Source: Wolfiporia cocos
Lineage: Eukaryota > Basidiomycota > Agaricomycetes > Polyporales > Phaeolaceae
Direction of reading: 5' to 3'
NCBI GenBank assembly: GCA_029448655.1
Contig: JACCLO010000002.1
Coordinates: 1,364,001 to 1,428,000 of the forward strand
Length of the DNA stretch: 64,000 bases
The position numbers and the translations under genes were made by a program. Shown here piece by piece: positions 23,601 through 36,565 of this stretch. Within the stretch, counting starts at the first letter, position 1; each line of letters starts with the position of its first letter. The notes beneath the pieces are model-generated. The model was not told where the DNA came from and ran no database searches. It saw only the letters and a list, made by a program, of their open reading frames with translations.

Positions 23601-25143
23601 AAGTAAGAATTTTGTCGCATTCCTAATCTGCTCAATTCTCATTACATCGTAGCTCCCCTCAATACCGGGAGATGCTTCTAAACTCAAGAGCGGAGAAACG
23701 CTATACCAAGGAACCTAAGCTCACAGATGGAGGGGAAGCATTCATGCCCGATGACAAATCTGTTACCGAGTCAACCTCTACATGGGGAGTTGTGAACGTG
23801 GAGAGCTCAGGCGGTACTGATCCCACAGAGGAATTGCGAGTCCCTTCGTCTAAGCAACCATGGGCCATATGTGAGTTTATGTACGCAGCTACAAACCATT
23901 GCTGATGTCATGTGCAGCCTTCGAAAGTGGAGGTTTGACTATCAGTTGTACAGTCCTCTTTCCGGAGCAGTTTGATGCACTTCGTCGAACTTATGATTGC
24001 GACAAGAGTATGATTGAGTCGTTGGCCCGATGTGTCAAGTGGGATGCGAGTGGGGGGAAATCAGGATCGGCATTCCTGAAAACGCTAGGTAAGCTCATCT
24101 ATCTAGCAGTTTGTCGTCGATTTATCTAATTACTGCGTAGATGACCGATTCATTGCGAAGGAGCTGTCCAGGGCGGAATTACAGGCCATGGAAACGTTTG
24201 CACCGGCCTATTTTGACTATATGTCGTCTGCAGTCGTTGCGAATGTTCGTATACCCACTCGCGATCAGGTACAGTGTATCTGACCGGAGACACAGCGTCC
24301 TACCTTGCTTGCCAAGATCTTCGGTTGTTTCAAGATCACCTTCAGGAAGACCCAAAGACAAAGTTCGAGTAGGTACAAGGCCGCACAGATGAACTTACTT
24401 GTCATGGAGAACTTGTTTTATGACCGCCGATTTTCAAAGGTGTGTTTCCTTGGAATTATGTACCTTTATACTACTGACAGTAATGTATACGCAGATATAT
24501 GATCTGAAGGGATCTACCCGCAACCGGCACGTCCAGTCGACTGGCCGGGAGAACGAGGTTCTCCTCGATGAGAACTTGGTTGAAAGTTCGTGACATTCGG
24601 TTGAAGGCAGTATATGCGACTTGACAGTCTATTTCCAGCTGCTCACTTGATGCCGTTTTACTTGCGCGAGCATTCGAAACGGATCCTAAGAGGCTCTCTA
24701 TTCAACGATAGCAAGTTCCTTGCTGATATCAATGTCATGGATTATTCTTTGGTCGTTGGCGTGGACAGCAAGAAAAACGAACTTGTTGTGGGCATTGTTG
24801 GTGAGTTGCCTCCTGTATGTTTTCAAGAACGAGCATCGAATCTTCACTATGGTGCAGACTACATTAGAACATATACCTGGGACAAGAAGTTGGAGAGTTG
24901 GGTCAAGGACTCGACGTTCTTGGGTGGTGGACATAAGGGCGAACCTACTATCATTGGTCCAGAGCAATACCGCAAACGCTTCCTTAGTGCTATGGAGAGA
25001 TATTTCCCATTGGTAAGCACTGTTGGGATTTTCGATGGTTAGGGTCTGATCAAGCTGCACAGGTACCGGACAGATGGATGAAGCAACACGATGCTCCCGA
25101 GGAAGATGGCAACGCTTTGCTTGATCTGTGGCCTGATTGGTAA
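17674..25143 (+). CDS. FAB1: Phosphatidylinositol-3-phosphate 5-kinase (Fab1/PIKfyve)
   Basis: A multi-exon gene of roughly 2,200 codons. After a Ser-rich N-terminus comes a FYVE zinc finger (about 18345-18610) with all hallmarks: [14 protein letters not shown] and RVCNLC. A TCP-1/Cpn60-like domain starts in the big exon from 19256 ([49 protein letters not shown]). It is followed by a conserved Cys/His-rich region ([10 protein letters not shown]). The PIP-kinase domain spans about 23918-25143, with [29 protein letters not shown] and [17 protein letters not shown], the last holding the catalytic and metal-binding Asp residues. It makes PI(3,5)P2 on vacuole/endosome membranes. Introns supported by phase include 18296-18344, 18450-18508, 19200-19255, 22269-22319, 23603-23652, 23871-23917, 24089-24140, 24245-24295, 24440-24494, 24586-24638, 24801-24857 and 25013-25062. 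All key residues look intact. Confidence 0.95.
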
Positions 25144-25323
25144 TGACCGTACTGCACTTATCTCGCATATTTTCTGCCTATCAGTGTCTACCGTACTCCT
25201 TATACACTAGCACATCTCACTGTACAATATCACTGGAACCCACTGGCATAGCTGTAATTTTACCTATACAACAATGCGGACCCAAATTCAGGAATAGATG
25301 CAGTTCCAAGCCATGATAGAGAA

Positions 25324-27146
25324 TCACAACTTGCGCGCCCTGGTTCTCTCTTTGTTAGCGAGCGAGCGGTCATGTCGTTTTGCTTCTGTTGAGAATTGGT
25401 CCTTGCTTGCTTTCTTGTCGGCGCGCCGCTGCTGACGTTCCGCTTTGACCACCTGCTTCCGGGCCTTTTTCTCCTCCTTTGACTCGTCCTTGGACCGCGT
25501 GATCGTCACCCGCTCGGCTGAATGGCTTGTTAGTAGCGTAATCATAGTAGTTCAAGGGAACTGAACGAACTTTGAGGCTCCTCGTCAGACTCTGTATCGG
25601 ACGGCAGGGTGTTTCGCCGCGACGCGGGTGCATTCCCATCCACTATTGGCATACCCGTCTTGGGATCGAGTCGGATTTTGGGTATAGACTTTTCTTGCCG
25701 CGCCCTGATCAGTCGTGGATGATTCTCAAGATTACTGTAGGTCGCTGCGAAAGTGTTGCTTAGCATGGGGTCCTCTGCGATTAACCTAAGACATACTAAG
25801 GATGGTCTCACAATCCCATCTCTCCTGCTTTTCGTCAACATCGAGAGGCATGAACATGATGTCCTTTTCGTCGTCATCGTCCTCTCTCAAGTGCACAGCA
25901 CCGAGCGACTTGCGGATGGTATCCAACTTCTCCGTCGCGGTCTCGCCTGCGAGCACTCGACGCATCTTCCCTCCAATAATCTCGTAGTTGTCAAGGAAAT
26001 CGTTCATAATAGCGTCAAAGTCTTCGCGAGAGGTGATGAGCTCAGGAGCCTCGTCGTCGTTATCCGAGGTCTCAGCCTCGTCCTCATCAGACTCGTATTC
26101 TTTCTGAATCTACATTGCTCCATCGTGAATATATCGAGCTGGGAGTCTCGCGAAGCAGCAAAGTCGCAACTCACCTCGTCGAATTGTTCATCAATCGTGG
26201 TCAAACCTTCGTTACGAAACATAGACGAACTACTCATGCTGTAGCCGGACGCATCAGAAGAGCCCTTTCGCCTCTTCTTCCCTCCAATCACGGAGAACTG
26301 AGGGAGCTCGCCAACAGTATCTCTTCCTTCTGAGTAAGTGTCAACGTCAGAACCATCGCTCTTCGCTGCTGCCTTTTGTGCCTTCTTGAATTGGGCAAAT
26401 CGCTCCTCCCAGCTTAACTCTTCACCATATGATTTTGCATTTTGTTCAAGCTCTTCGTCATCGATCCCCTCTTCCTGGAACTCGAACTCGAGACGTTCAT
26501 TCGGGGCACGTTCTCCTTCGGCTACTAACTCGCCAAAGAAGTCGTCCTCAAGGTCATCATCGACGAAGGCGTCATCTTCTAAAGCTTCCAATATTTGACG
26601 CAAGTGCGGGTCCATGTCAGGCTGAAAACCGGCTATCGAGGAGGGAATGTTCTCCTGAGCTTCATAATTGCGGGGCACTTCAGCGGAGGGCAATACTTCG
26701 GGCGGCAGGTCCAGCAGCTGTATAGGCTCCTTTGCCTTGCCTTTGCCTTTCTTCACCGGTGCCTCAATGAGTATGCTGTCTACGCCAACCTCTTGCACGC
26801 CGACAGGCCGCAAGTGTTGCATGTAGTCATACTTGGTGTCGTCGTAGTAAACGCCATAGAGTGCGGCTTCTCCGATGTTTGCACGTTCCGAGTCGTGAGC
26901 CAGGTCAGACGGCGATATCAGCCGCTCAAGGTCTGCCCTTGACTTTCCCTGCCATGGTATGAGTAAAAGTGACCGCAGCCACAAGCAAGCTATGTGCACC
27001 TTCGCTGCATTTCCCCTCTCGAATTCCTTTAGCACACGCTGACTGGCCTCCGGGTCGTTGATGAGAGGGTCCCGCTGAGACCGGTGCACAAGCTGGAAGT
27101 GCTTCGCACCAGGCTGGCGATAGATGGACTTTGACTTTGGAGGCAT
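25324..27146 (-). CDS. LTV1: Ribosome biogenesis protein Ltv1
   Basis: It starts at MPPKSKSIYRQPGAKHFQLV followed by RSQRDPLINDPEAS, the diagnostic Ltv1 N-terminus. An in-frame ATG further upstream exists but extends into non-conserved sequence. Introns lie at 26949-26999 and near 26110-26180, 25745-25800 and 25515-25575. The middle is highly acidic (DDDLEDDFFGELVAEGE, DDEELEQNAKSYGEELSWEE). It then reads FLDNYEIIGGKMRRVLAG, and the C-terminus is Lys/Arg-rich. Ltv1 is an assembly factor and export adaptor of the small ribosomal subunit that binds uS3 and is released by casein kinase 1 phosphorylation. It converges on FAB1 (181 bp apart) and diverges from TAF2. Confidence 0.93.
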
Positions 27147-27433
27147 CGAGGATTTGAGCAGAAAGGAGACTACGGCCGGAGGCTCTAGATTTGTTTCAAG
27201 ATTGATCGGCATCACGGTCTGAACGCCGGGCGCCTAGCGAACGTGCCACACTTAGTCGTGTTTGTTACGTAATCCACCTTCTCGTCTCTCGAGCATGACC
27301 TGCTTCGCGCCGTTGTCTCTGACCTCGACGACCATCTAACTCTCTCTTTTCGCTTTTCACACGCGTCAACGGACTCTGTGTCTCTCCAGCTTGACTCTAT
27401 ACGCGACTTTGTCCTCAGAGTGCACGCATCGAT
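27147..27433. promoter_or_regulatory. Divergent promoter region of LTV1 and TAF2
   Basis: About 290 bp between the proposed start codons. It has a long pyrimidine-rich tract around 27300-27365 (plus strand), common ahead of basidiomycete start sites. No individual factor site can be named. Confidence 0.45.
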
Positions 27434-30400
27434 ATGCAGAGAGAGCACATCCGCAGGGGGTTCTCCATATACGTATCCTTCCTCGCAGGTTTGCTTGCAA
27501 TTCGGTACTGACACTGTAGCCGTATATACTAGTCACCAAAAGGTCGTTCTAGAGATTGATTTCTCTGGGGGACTATGGGTGAGTCGCTCCCAGCATTGTT
27601 CATCCAGTGTACTCATTCCGGTGCCAGGGCTACACGGAGATTACTGTTGTCCCCACAAGCAAGGACCTCAAGACCCTTCACTTACATTCTAGACAGTGCA
27701 GTACGTATGAGGGCTCCGGATGAGGTAAAATTTAACCGTATTCCCAGCCATCCATTCCGTTACTGTAGCCTCTCATCAAGCCGACTTCGTCTACAACGAT
27801 CCGCTCGCGAATCTCAACATCTCCAACTCCCAGGACTGTCACCTTCATCCAGAGCTGAAACGCAAGGTGTACTCAGCATTGTCGGAGGGGGACGAGGGCG
27901 AGCTGTCGATTGCGATTCCGAAGGAGGTATCGCTCAGACAATCGGGACACGCCGGCGGCGGTATCGTTAGCGAAGGTATGTCTCCTCTTCGGAAGCATAT
28001 TCGTTTACTAACTTCTGTCTCCAGCCGCTACTCCGGAGCCGCAGACCCCAGGCCCTGCTGGTCCGCCGCTCGTGGTACCCGAGTTTGTGCCGATAATCGT
28101 CAAGATTGCATATAGTCTTCGTAATCCAACGGATGGCCTCCAGTTCATCGTACCCACAGATGCGTATCCATACGTAAGTGGCAGATAGGTCCCAAACTGC
28201 GGTTGCTTACACTTCGTAATCAGCGGGTGCCACATGTGTATACCACTCCATCATCACCAGATGCGGCAAGATGCTGGGTCCCCTGTGTGGACAACCTGTG
28301 GGAGAAGTGTACTTGGGAATTTGAGTTCGTTGTCCCAAGGTTTCTGGAGCAGCCAGAATCCTCTCCGGACGACGAGGAGCCTGCGGAAGGCGAGAACCCA
28401 ACGGTAGTGGTATGCAGCGGGGAACTTATCGAGCAGGTGGCCCACCCATACAACTCGAGCAAGACGATTTTCCTCTTTATCCAAAGCACACTGACCTCGG
28501 TGCAGCATATTGGATTTGCAGCGGGACCATTCCACGTCCACCCAATTCCAGCTGATCTCAGCTCAGCGGAAGATGCCTCTGGATCAACCCAGCCGCTCAT
28601 GCACGCCTTCTGCCTCCCTGGACATGAATCGTTGCTACAGTCCTCTGTGCCGTTCATGCGCTCGGCAATGAGCTTCTACGTGACTGAATTTGGATCTTAT
28701 CCGTTTAGTTCTCACAAGCTTGTTTTCGTGGAAGAACTACCTACCCAGCGATTTGACAGTGCAACGCTTTCAATCGTTACGGTAGATCTTCTGCATGGGG
28801 ACGACGCGATTGACCAGGTATTCGAGACGCGCCACTGCTTGAGCCATGCACTTGCCTACCAATGGATTGGGATAAACATTCAACAAAAGGCATGGTCAGA
28901 CACATGGCTCGTGAACGGACTCGGCTTGTATATCACTGGCCTCTTCATGCGCAGACTGCTGGGCAACAACGAGTACCGGTTCCGCCTCAAGAAAGACATG
29001 GAGCGTGTCCTCGAGTTGGACAACGGGTCAATGCCGCCCATCTGTCAACCGCAAGTCCTCGAGCCGCCAGACACAGCAACTATCCCGTTCATTAACTTGA
29101 AGTCCCCTCTCGTCCTCCACATTCTTGACCGTCGTCTCGGAAAGTCGGGCACGTCTCTTGGTCTGTCGCGTGTCTTGCCGAAGGTCTTCCTCTCAGCTAT
29201 TAGTGGTGAGATGCCCAACAACCTGATCTCCACTCATGCATTCCTTCGAACGTGCCGGAAGGTCAGCGGCATCGACCCTCGCTCGTTCGCGGAGCAGTGG
29301 GTCTATGGCAGTGGGTGTCCGACGTTCGGCTTCTCAGCGACCTTCAATCGGAAGAAGATGGCGGTGGAAGTGTCAATGCGTCAGGAGGCCCCGGCGTTCA
29401 AGGCGCTCGAAAACAATGAAGTGGCGAAGGCTCTCATGAAACCTGTGCCGTTCTTTGAGGTGCGTCCATTCACGATTGGGTATTGTCATAATTCGAACTA
29501 TGGGTCCATAAATTGCAGGGCCAAATGACAATTCGGATTCACGAGGCGGATGGGACGCCGTACGAACATGTCCTCGACATTCGGAACCCTTTCAAGCGCT
29601 ACGAAGTTCCATTCAACACAAAATATAAGCGTGTCAGGCGGAATACGAAGCGCTATCTCGCGCGCCAGGCCGCAGCTCAGGCTGCCGCCGAGGGTGACGC
29701 GGACGCGGCAGCAGCGATGGACATGGTTGACATGGGTTTCGGCTTGGAGATCTGGGAGAAGGAGAAGGAACGCGAGAATTGGAAGGTGGCAGATTGGACG
29801 GAGGAGGATGAACAAAATATGGCGGGGCAAACGTACGAGTGGATCCGGATCGACGCCGACTTCGAATGGATCGCTGCGATTGCGTTTGACCAGAAGGATT
29901 ACATGTGGGTGTCGCAGCTGCAACGTGATCGGGATGTTGTAGCGCAGTACGAGGTACGTGCAACATGCTCGTGATACTGATTGTTTCTAGCCGACTTATC
30001 TGTTGAGTAGGCCATTCAAGTTTTGTCGAAGTCACCCAATGCAATCATTTCCAGCCAATTCACGAAAACAGTTTTGGTCTCAAACTACTTCTATCGCATC
30101 CGCTGTGAAGCTGCACAGGCTCTCGTGACAGTAAGTATTGTTACCCCTACCCCTCCACGAGGATCTCAATGGTGTGTGTCGCAGTGCGCAATACCACGGC
30201 TAGATTTCCTGGGGCTCTTCCATTTGTTCAAATTGTTCCTACGCTATTGCTACGAGCCCGACGATCCAAAAGCGAATCTGTTCAGTCACAAGTACGTGCC
30301 GAGGCCTAACGACTTCAGTGACCTCGCAGAGTACTTCGTCCGGAAGGTAAGATGCACGCGCTTATTGTTTCGTCTATATCCAACGCAACCTTGCAGTGTC

Positions 30401-33400
30401 TTCTCAGAGCCATTTCACGAGTCCGCTTCGAGAATGGCAAGACTCCACCCGTCATCCGTCAGTTCCTCATTGATCAATTGCGCTACAACGACAATACTGC
30501 CAACCCGGTAAGTAAGTTGTCTCTGCGAGCTTTTTGATACTCATTTCTTCTACAGCACTCCGACGCATTCTATATTTGTTCCATCATCTCTGCCCTAGCC
30601 TGCGCTCTTATCTCGGCTGTACCGCCTGAGCGAGGAGAGTTTATTGCCACGGATACACAAGTCAAGCCGGATGAGGAGGATGCCAGCCTCTTGAAGCAAG
30701 CGCTCGAGGAGGTGGACAGGTACCGGAGCATGGACAGACTGATTCCAACCTACCACAATGCTGTGACTGTTGCTGTGGTTGAGGTTTGTTTGCTCCGCTG
30801 ACGCGCTTCATTTTTTCTGAGAATGCTCTGCGCAGTTTCACTTGATGCTGAGCGTGGCAAACTTAATACCTCACGATCCCCGCATGTTCTTCCCTCTGAC
30901 AAGGTGTGTGTGCCTTTTCTGTGCTTCGTACAATATGATCTGACTACTCACAGGGAGGGCAACTACACTCAAGTACGGATGGCTGCTTTCGACTATCTCT
31001 TCCTCTCCAAGTGGTACACCTCGAAGATTATGCGCTATGTTCTTGCTGTCATGGCTAGTGATCCATCGCGCGGCATCAGGAGGCACGTCGCGCAAAACGC
31101 GTGCCTCAGTCTTGCCCTCCTTGTCACAATGGGCGAGATGAAGACGCTCAAAGAGACCGAATCACTTTTGATCGAGGAGGATGGTACTGTTGCAGAAAAG
31201 GCGAAGGAGAGCAAGAAGAGCGACATCGATTTCATGATCAAGGCTGTCAGGAAAGACCGGGAACTTGGCAAGAGCGAAGTTATCCGAGAATTCCTGATGC
31301 CGATTGCTTTGTTCGTATCACTTCGTAGTGTGTTGTGAGCTCTTCGCTCACCTTAGATTCTAGAGCACCAGAAACAGATCATGAAGTTCGCTGGTGCCTC
31401 CTCAAACTAGCCGATTTGCTCATCCGTGGCGCTGAAGAGGCCCCTCCTTCTGTGAAGATTCACCTCCCACCAACCCCTGTCGCGGAAGCAGCTCCACAGA
31501 TCCCTACGATGAAACTTCCTCTCAAAGCTCGACCCTCGTTCAAGAGTGGTGGTCCTCCCACCAAGTCCTTCTCTATCCCTGCGCCGAAACTCAAGCTTTC
31601 ATCTAGCAGTGTACAAGCCGATGTTTCGACAAAGACCCCCGGTTCGGCTGCCTCAGCCATCGAGAGACGCGATTCTATCTCTACATCCAGGGTCTCGCCT
31701 CCAAAGAGAGCCCCACCACCTGAGAAGAAGAAGGTACAGAATGTGCCCAAAGCACAATCAGGTGGCATGAGCCTGAACGATCTGCGAGCTTGTCGAAATG
31801 CCCTGAAGAAGCTCCAGACAAACAGGCATGCTCCAGTCTTCCTGCAGCCTGTTGACCCCATCAGAGATAGGGCGCCAAAGTAAGCTTCACGTCGACAATG
31901 TTGTGAACCTTACTGATGGTATTTGCCTAGCTACTTCGACATTATCAAGCAGCCGATGGATCTCAGTACAATGAGCGCCAAGCTCGAGCAGGGGAAATAT
32001 AAGGACCGCTTTGCCTTCGAGCAAGACTTCAAGCTCATCATTAGCAACGCCAAGCTATACAACCTACCCGGGAGCTTCGTGCATAATGAGGCGCTGGCTC
32101 TGGAGTCTTTCTTCGATAAGCGTAAGTTGTTTGCGCTCTATGCGTCGTCGCATCTAATCCTGTTACCAGAATGGATACGTATCAACAAGACCTTGGAGGC
32201 AGCAAATCACGCTACCCACCCAGCTGCCGACGCCGCCGCTCCTCCTCCTACGGCTACTATCAAGGTGCCCACTGCGGCGTTGTCACGTTCTGCTACAGCG
32301 GCTCCGGATTCTACTAATACTGCGACTGGCACCATAACCCCGCGACCGTCCATCAAGTTGAAGGTCGGTAAGGCAGCGAGCGACGCTTCTTCCAAGCCTA
32401 CACAGAAACCGAAGGTGAAGAAGGTGCACGGGCCACCGGCAAGTGTCCCGGAACCAGTCGTGGCATCTGCAGACTCGCCTTACATCGATGATGGCTCCGC
32501 TGATCTCTTGGAGGAGGTCATTGCAATCGAGCGAGAAAAGAACGAAGAACAGCGTAAACGACGAGCTTCCTTCTCAGAGAAGGATAGGGAGAAAGAGAAG
32601 CGTGTGCCAAAGCTTGTTATTGGTAAACGCAAGCGGCTTGTGGATGAACCAACGGAGGACGAGATCCTTGCCTTGGCAACCCCGTCCAGGAAGGATAAGC
32701 CCTCACCACCAGCTCCAACGGCAGGATCATCCATGTCTGCGAGCCCGACACCATCCCACAAGGCAGCAAATGCTCCTGCCGTTCAGCGCAATGGCACGGT
32801 CTCCCGTGAAAGTCAGGAAAGAGTCACGATGCCGCCGCCGCCGCCGCCGCCTCTGCCCCTGCCGCCGCCAGCTTCTGAACCACCTGCAGAAACAATCGCG
32901 CGCCCTACCAACAAGGGCAAAGAGAAAGAGTCTGTGCAATCCAATGGACAGGCGTCTTCAAAGGCGAAAAAATCTCCGGCACAAACTACTCCCGTCAATG
33001 AGAAGAAATGCAGGGACATACTCAAGACTTTGATGAGACTGCCTGATGCTCGTATTTTCCTGAAACCTGTGGATCCTGTTCTCGATGGATGCCCAACGTG
33101 AGTGTCTCGCTTACGGCTGACCCGCGTAATTAATCTCCAAGGTTAGATATTACGACGAGATCAAAGATCCCATGGATCTCGGTACTATATCTACCAAGCT
33201 CAGCGAGGCCGCCTACGCCACTATGGAGGACTTCGCCAAGGACGTGGAGCTTATTCTTGCCAACTGCCGCACATTCAATCCTCCCACGACGTATCCTGTT
33301 AACTGCGCAGACGTTGTCGAGCGGGTATTCAAGAGAGAGTGGGCGAAGGCGACGGAGAGGAAGCTTGCTTGGAATGAGAAGCGGAGCTTGCAATCCATCA

Positions 33401-33818
33401 TGAACAAGCTCGCTCAAGACCCGACGTAAGTCGAACTATCCTCGACGCGCTTGATGGTTCACTGATCACTGTATCCGGCAGCTTATTTGCCTTCCGTGAA
33501 CCCGTAGATCCAGTGCTACTGGGAATACCGACATACTTCGACGTCATCCCACGCAAGGATGCGCGCGATCTGCGTACCATCCGGCAGAAGCTGGATGCGG
33601 ACAAATACGACTCGATCGAGGCATGGGAGGCGGACATGGAGCTCATGGTCAACAACGCAATCGCCTTCAATGGTCCAGAGTCAGAGGTGGGGGGAATGGC
33701 GGTGACGATGAGGAATAAGTACCGGGAACTCGCCTCAGGATTGAAGTCATCGGCTGTGAAGCGGAAAGGAAGCGACAAGGTGGCCCCGCAGCCCGCGAAG
33801 AAGGCGAAGCTAGGCTGA
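27434..33818 (+). CDS. TAF2: TFIID subunit TAF2 with three C-terminal bromodomains
   Basis: The N-terminal half is the TAF2 fold, related to M1 aminopeptidases. It opens with SHQKVVLEIDFSGGLW and GYTEITVVPTSKDLKTLH, then RCWVPCVDNLWEKCTWEF. The zinc-peptidase site is degenerate: HCLSHALAYQW replaces HExxH, as in other TAF2 proteins. Helical repeats follow to about 31330. After a Pro/Ser linker come bromodomain 1 (about 31770-32130, YFDIIKQPMDLSTMSAKL), a basic and proline-rich linker with a PPPPPPPLPLPPP run, bromodomain 2 (about 33000-33330, YYDEIKDPMDLGTISTKL) and bromodomain 3 (about 33480-33710, YFDVIPRKDARDLRTIRQKL). Each keeps the acetyl-lysine-contacting Asn (LYN, TFN, AFN). Many short introns occur. 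The first exon is not resolved: ATG 27434 is the nearest upstream candidate. Confidence 0.88.
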
Positions 33819-33948
33819 GGCGCTGACGCTACACATTGTATATCTATATTTGCTTGCTCGTCGTATCTGTTGCACTGCTTTCGTGTGTATTGTAACAATA
33901 GCGGGGTATGGACATAATACAGATATAATGAGAGATTTCTGCCCTCCG

Positions 33949-36565
33949 TCAGTCGGCCGTGTCCATGGGTTCGTCCCTGGACAATGGCGGCTCGGCTGTG
34001 CCAGAAGACATCGTGTGCGAGTCGAAAGACATAGTATCTGACGGTGTCGTGGGGCGCTCAGGACTCGACGGGGGCGACTGAAGGTGAGCTATTTGCGCTG
34101 CGATTTCCGGAGAAAGCTGCTCCATGAACATGCTATTGTTATATTTCACCGAATCCTGAAAGAGAACAACGTCAACGAATGGCGGTGATACAGGTGAGTA
34201 GCCTGTCGTACCTTCAGACTTCCGGGCCACGGCGGCCGTGCACTCTCCTCCAGCTTCGGCAGTGCTCTGCTGTAGATGAGGAAGAAGGGGCCTGCTCCCA
34301 GATGGAGACCCACGGGATCGTTGAGGGCGGTGTCTTCAGATACCTGTTAAACATGCGGCTGTTATTTGCTGCGTATCATAACGCGACGATGAGACGGGCC
34401 TCGGTCACTGAATAGTCCATGGTCTTCCACCACGTGTCCCGGTCCTTGACATAGGAGTATATGTGGTTGCGGCCGAATAGTCCGTCGTGAACCAGGACGA
34501 CGCGGAGGTCATACTGTATCCCAAGAGGCGCAGTTAGCGCGAGACCGAGGATGATTCAGCAGGTCGCTCATACCCTGTGCTGCTGCAGCTCTGGGCATTC
34601 AAACACGTTGGCAGAATCAGCATTCAGTTTCTCTATCGTGGCGTCGATGGCTGCGTCGCAACAGCCGTGAGTGCTCGTAGTCATCCCTGTCGATCTGTTC
34701 ATGGCTTACTTTGCAGTTCGTTCTCAATGCGAGTCAGTATTTTGCGGAGCTTTTGCGCAGTCTCGTGGAGCATCGCCTTCCGCTGGGGATCATCATTGTG
34801 TTCGGCTACGTTCTCGTAGTAATGCAAGGACGACCGTAGGTCGGCCAGCGTGTCCCTGTCCTGCGAGCCGAGGCACCTTGAGCACAACCTCGCCTGCCGA
34901 CACGAACGAACACGCACCTTATGCCTCGTCAACGACTTCCTCTTCGCCTTCAAATCCTTCACGATCTTCCTCAGTTCCCTCTGCCGCTCGCGCCGCGCGC
35001 CCGCAATCTCAAAGTTCTCCTGCATGAACTGGTCGAGGAACACACTCGGCGGGTACCCGAACGTCGTGCGCTCCGTGCGCGCGCCCGCTGCCGCGCCATA
35101 CGAAGGCGGCGCGGCGTCGCGCCGCAGCTGGAACGCGACGACGTCCGACGACTCGACGATCACGCGCGCGGCGTCCGCGCCGCCGCCGCCGTGGAGGCCG
35201 AGCTCATCCGCGAGGCACGCGAGGAGGTCGTTCCGCTCCGGGCGCACATCCACACGGACGAGCGACATGTCCGCGCGGCGGTCGAGCCGCGGGGGCGCGG
35301 GCTCCGCACCGAAGAAGCCCGGACGGAAGTGGAAGAGGCTGCGCACGGCGGTTGGCGCGTGCGTGCGGAGGGGAAGAAGGGGGGACGCACCGTGGAACGG
35401 GTGGCGGGAGGTCGTCGTGCAGTATGTTCTCGATCGTCCAGGTGAGGTTGTCGTAGAACGCTGCGGGAAGGGGGCTGTCAGACAGGCGGCAGGGACGCGG
35501 GCAGGAGTGGCGTTGCATACCGTATACGATGTCGCCCGGGAGCTCGACGGGCGTGCTCCAGCGGCCGGGGTCGAACGCGGCAATCGCTGCGTCGACGTTG
35601 AGCTCGCTCAGGAGCGCGAGGTCCATGTTGACGAAGATCTCGAGGAGCGACCAAATCAGGTGCCCTGCGCTCATGGGTCAAGCATATAGGAACTGTGACA
35701 TTCGACCGTTCAGACGCACTAGGGCCCTTTAGAAGAAGAGGGATTGGCTGGTTCTCCACATCGCTGCCTGCGTCGGAGAACCACTGCGCAATCAAGTTGC
35801 GGACTTGAGGCACATAGAACAGACAGTGGAGGAGCAGGCCTGCGTATGCGAACGATGGTTGCGTCGGGCGCAGCGCGACGGGTCTGGACGAAGGTCACCC
35901 TCATGAATCTGCAATTCCGAAACGACTGACCGGCCGTCCTTCCGCACGCGCTCTGTGAGCGGGAGATCTTCAAACACATCGTTGTAGTCGTACGTGAGAC
36001 TGGCTTCTATCGCGCGACTCAGCGACTGGTCGTCCTGTGACAGACTCACGCCTGCGGGGACCTGCAGCGATGTCGCCTCACGAAGGGCTGGACAGCGGTG
36101 AGAGCGCACTCACATTCGAGGGGACGACGGCCCAGTTCGGGTCCGGTGCCCTATTGCTGGGGCCAAACGTGGGCGTATATGCGGGTCCCTGGTCTTCCAG
36201 AGAGGCCTGGAGCGCGCGCGACAGCTCGGTGTCCTCGTCTGCGGTGAGGTCGATGACGGGCGGGTTCTCAGGCTTAGAGGCTGATCACCATCTCAGACTC
36301 ACATGACATATCTATGTACTCTGCACTCACGAGGCGGAGTTCGCGGGCCCGACCCAGAGGCACTCGGCTGCGCTACCTCGAAGGACGGCATGGCGGCGCC
36401 GATGTCGCCCTCTAGGAGCGCAGAGGCGGCCTTGTCGACGTCACCGTTGTGCTTGCGCAGCACCTTGAGTGCGACCTCTGCGGTGACCACGTCGCCCATC
36501 ATGGCTACGAGCGTGGTGACATCTTCCTCCTCCTTATACGTGAGCTGCGGCGTCGCGCTCTGCAT
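33949..36565 (-). CDS. UBA/UIM protein with a catalytically degenerate USP domain
   Basis: The N-terminus (36565 down) is a UBA/CUE-like helix bundle (VTTLVAMMGDVV, ALKVLRKHNGDVDKAASAL). Two ubiquitin-interacting motifs follow: DEDTELSRALQASLED and DDQSLSRAIEASLTYDYND. The USP fold begins VALRPTQPSFAYAGLLLH, where the usual N-T-C-[YW] box is replaced and Ala sits at the catalytic Cys position. It continues CLFYVPQVRNLIAQWF, FHFRPGFFG, a coiled segment (RERQRELRKIVKDLKAKRKS), and the C-terminal His box YDLRVVLVHDGLFGRNHIYS with LGAGPFFLIYSR. The layout resembles USP25/USP28. It probably binds ubiquitin without cleaving it. Several introns interrupt it; exact junctions in 34.1-36.1 kb were not all resolved. 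It converges on TAF2 and diverges from CSN2. Confidence 0.82.

Noticed and set aside
27378..27692. Start of TAF2 at 27378
   Set aside because: The codon there is GTG, not a usual start in fungal nuclear genes. The nearest ATG leading into the conserved region is 27434, though the first exon remains unresolved.
34850..35689. 279-codon plus-strand ORF
   Set aside because: Shadow of the USP-like gene on the minus strand, in a very GC-rich stretch. The minus frame carries the USP motifs.
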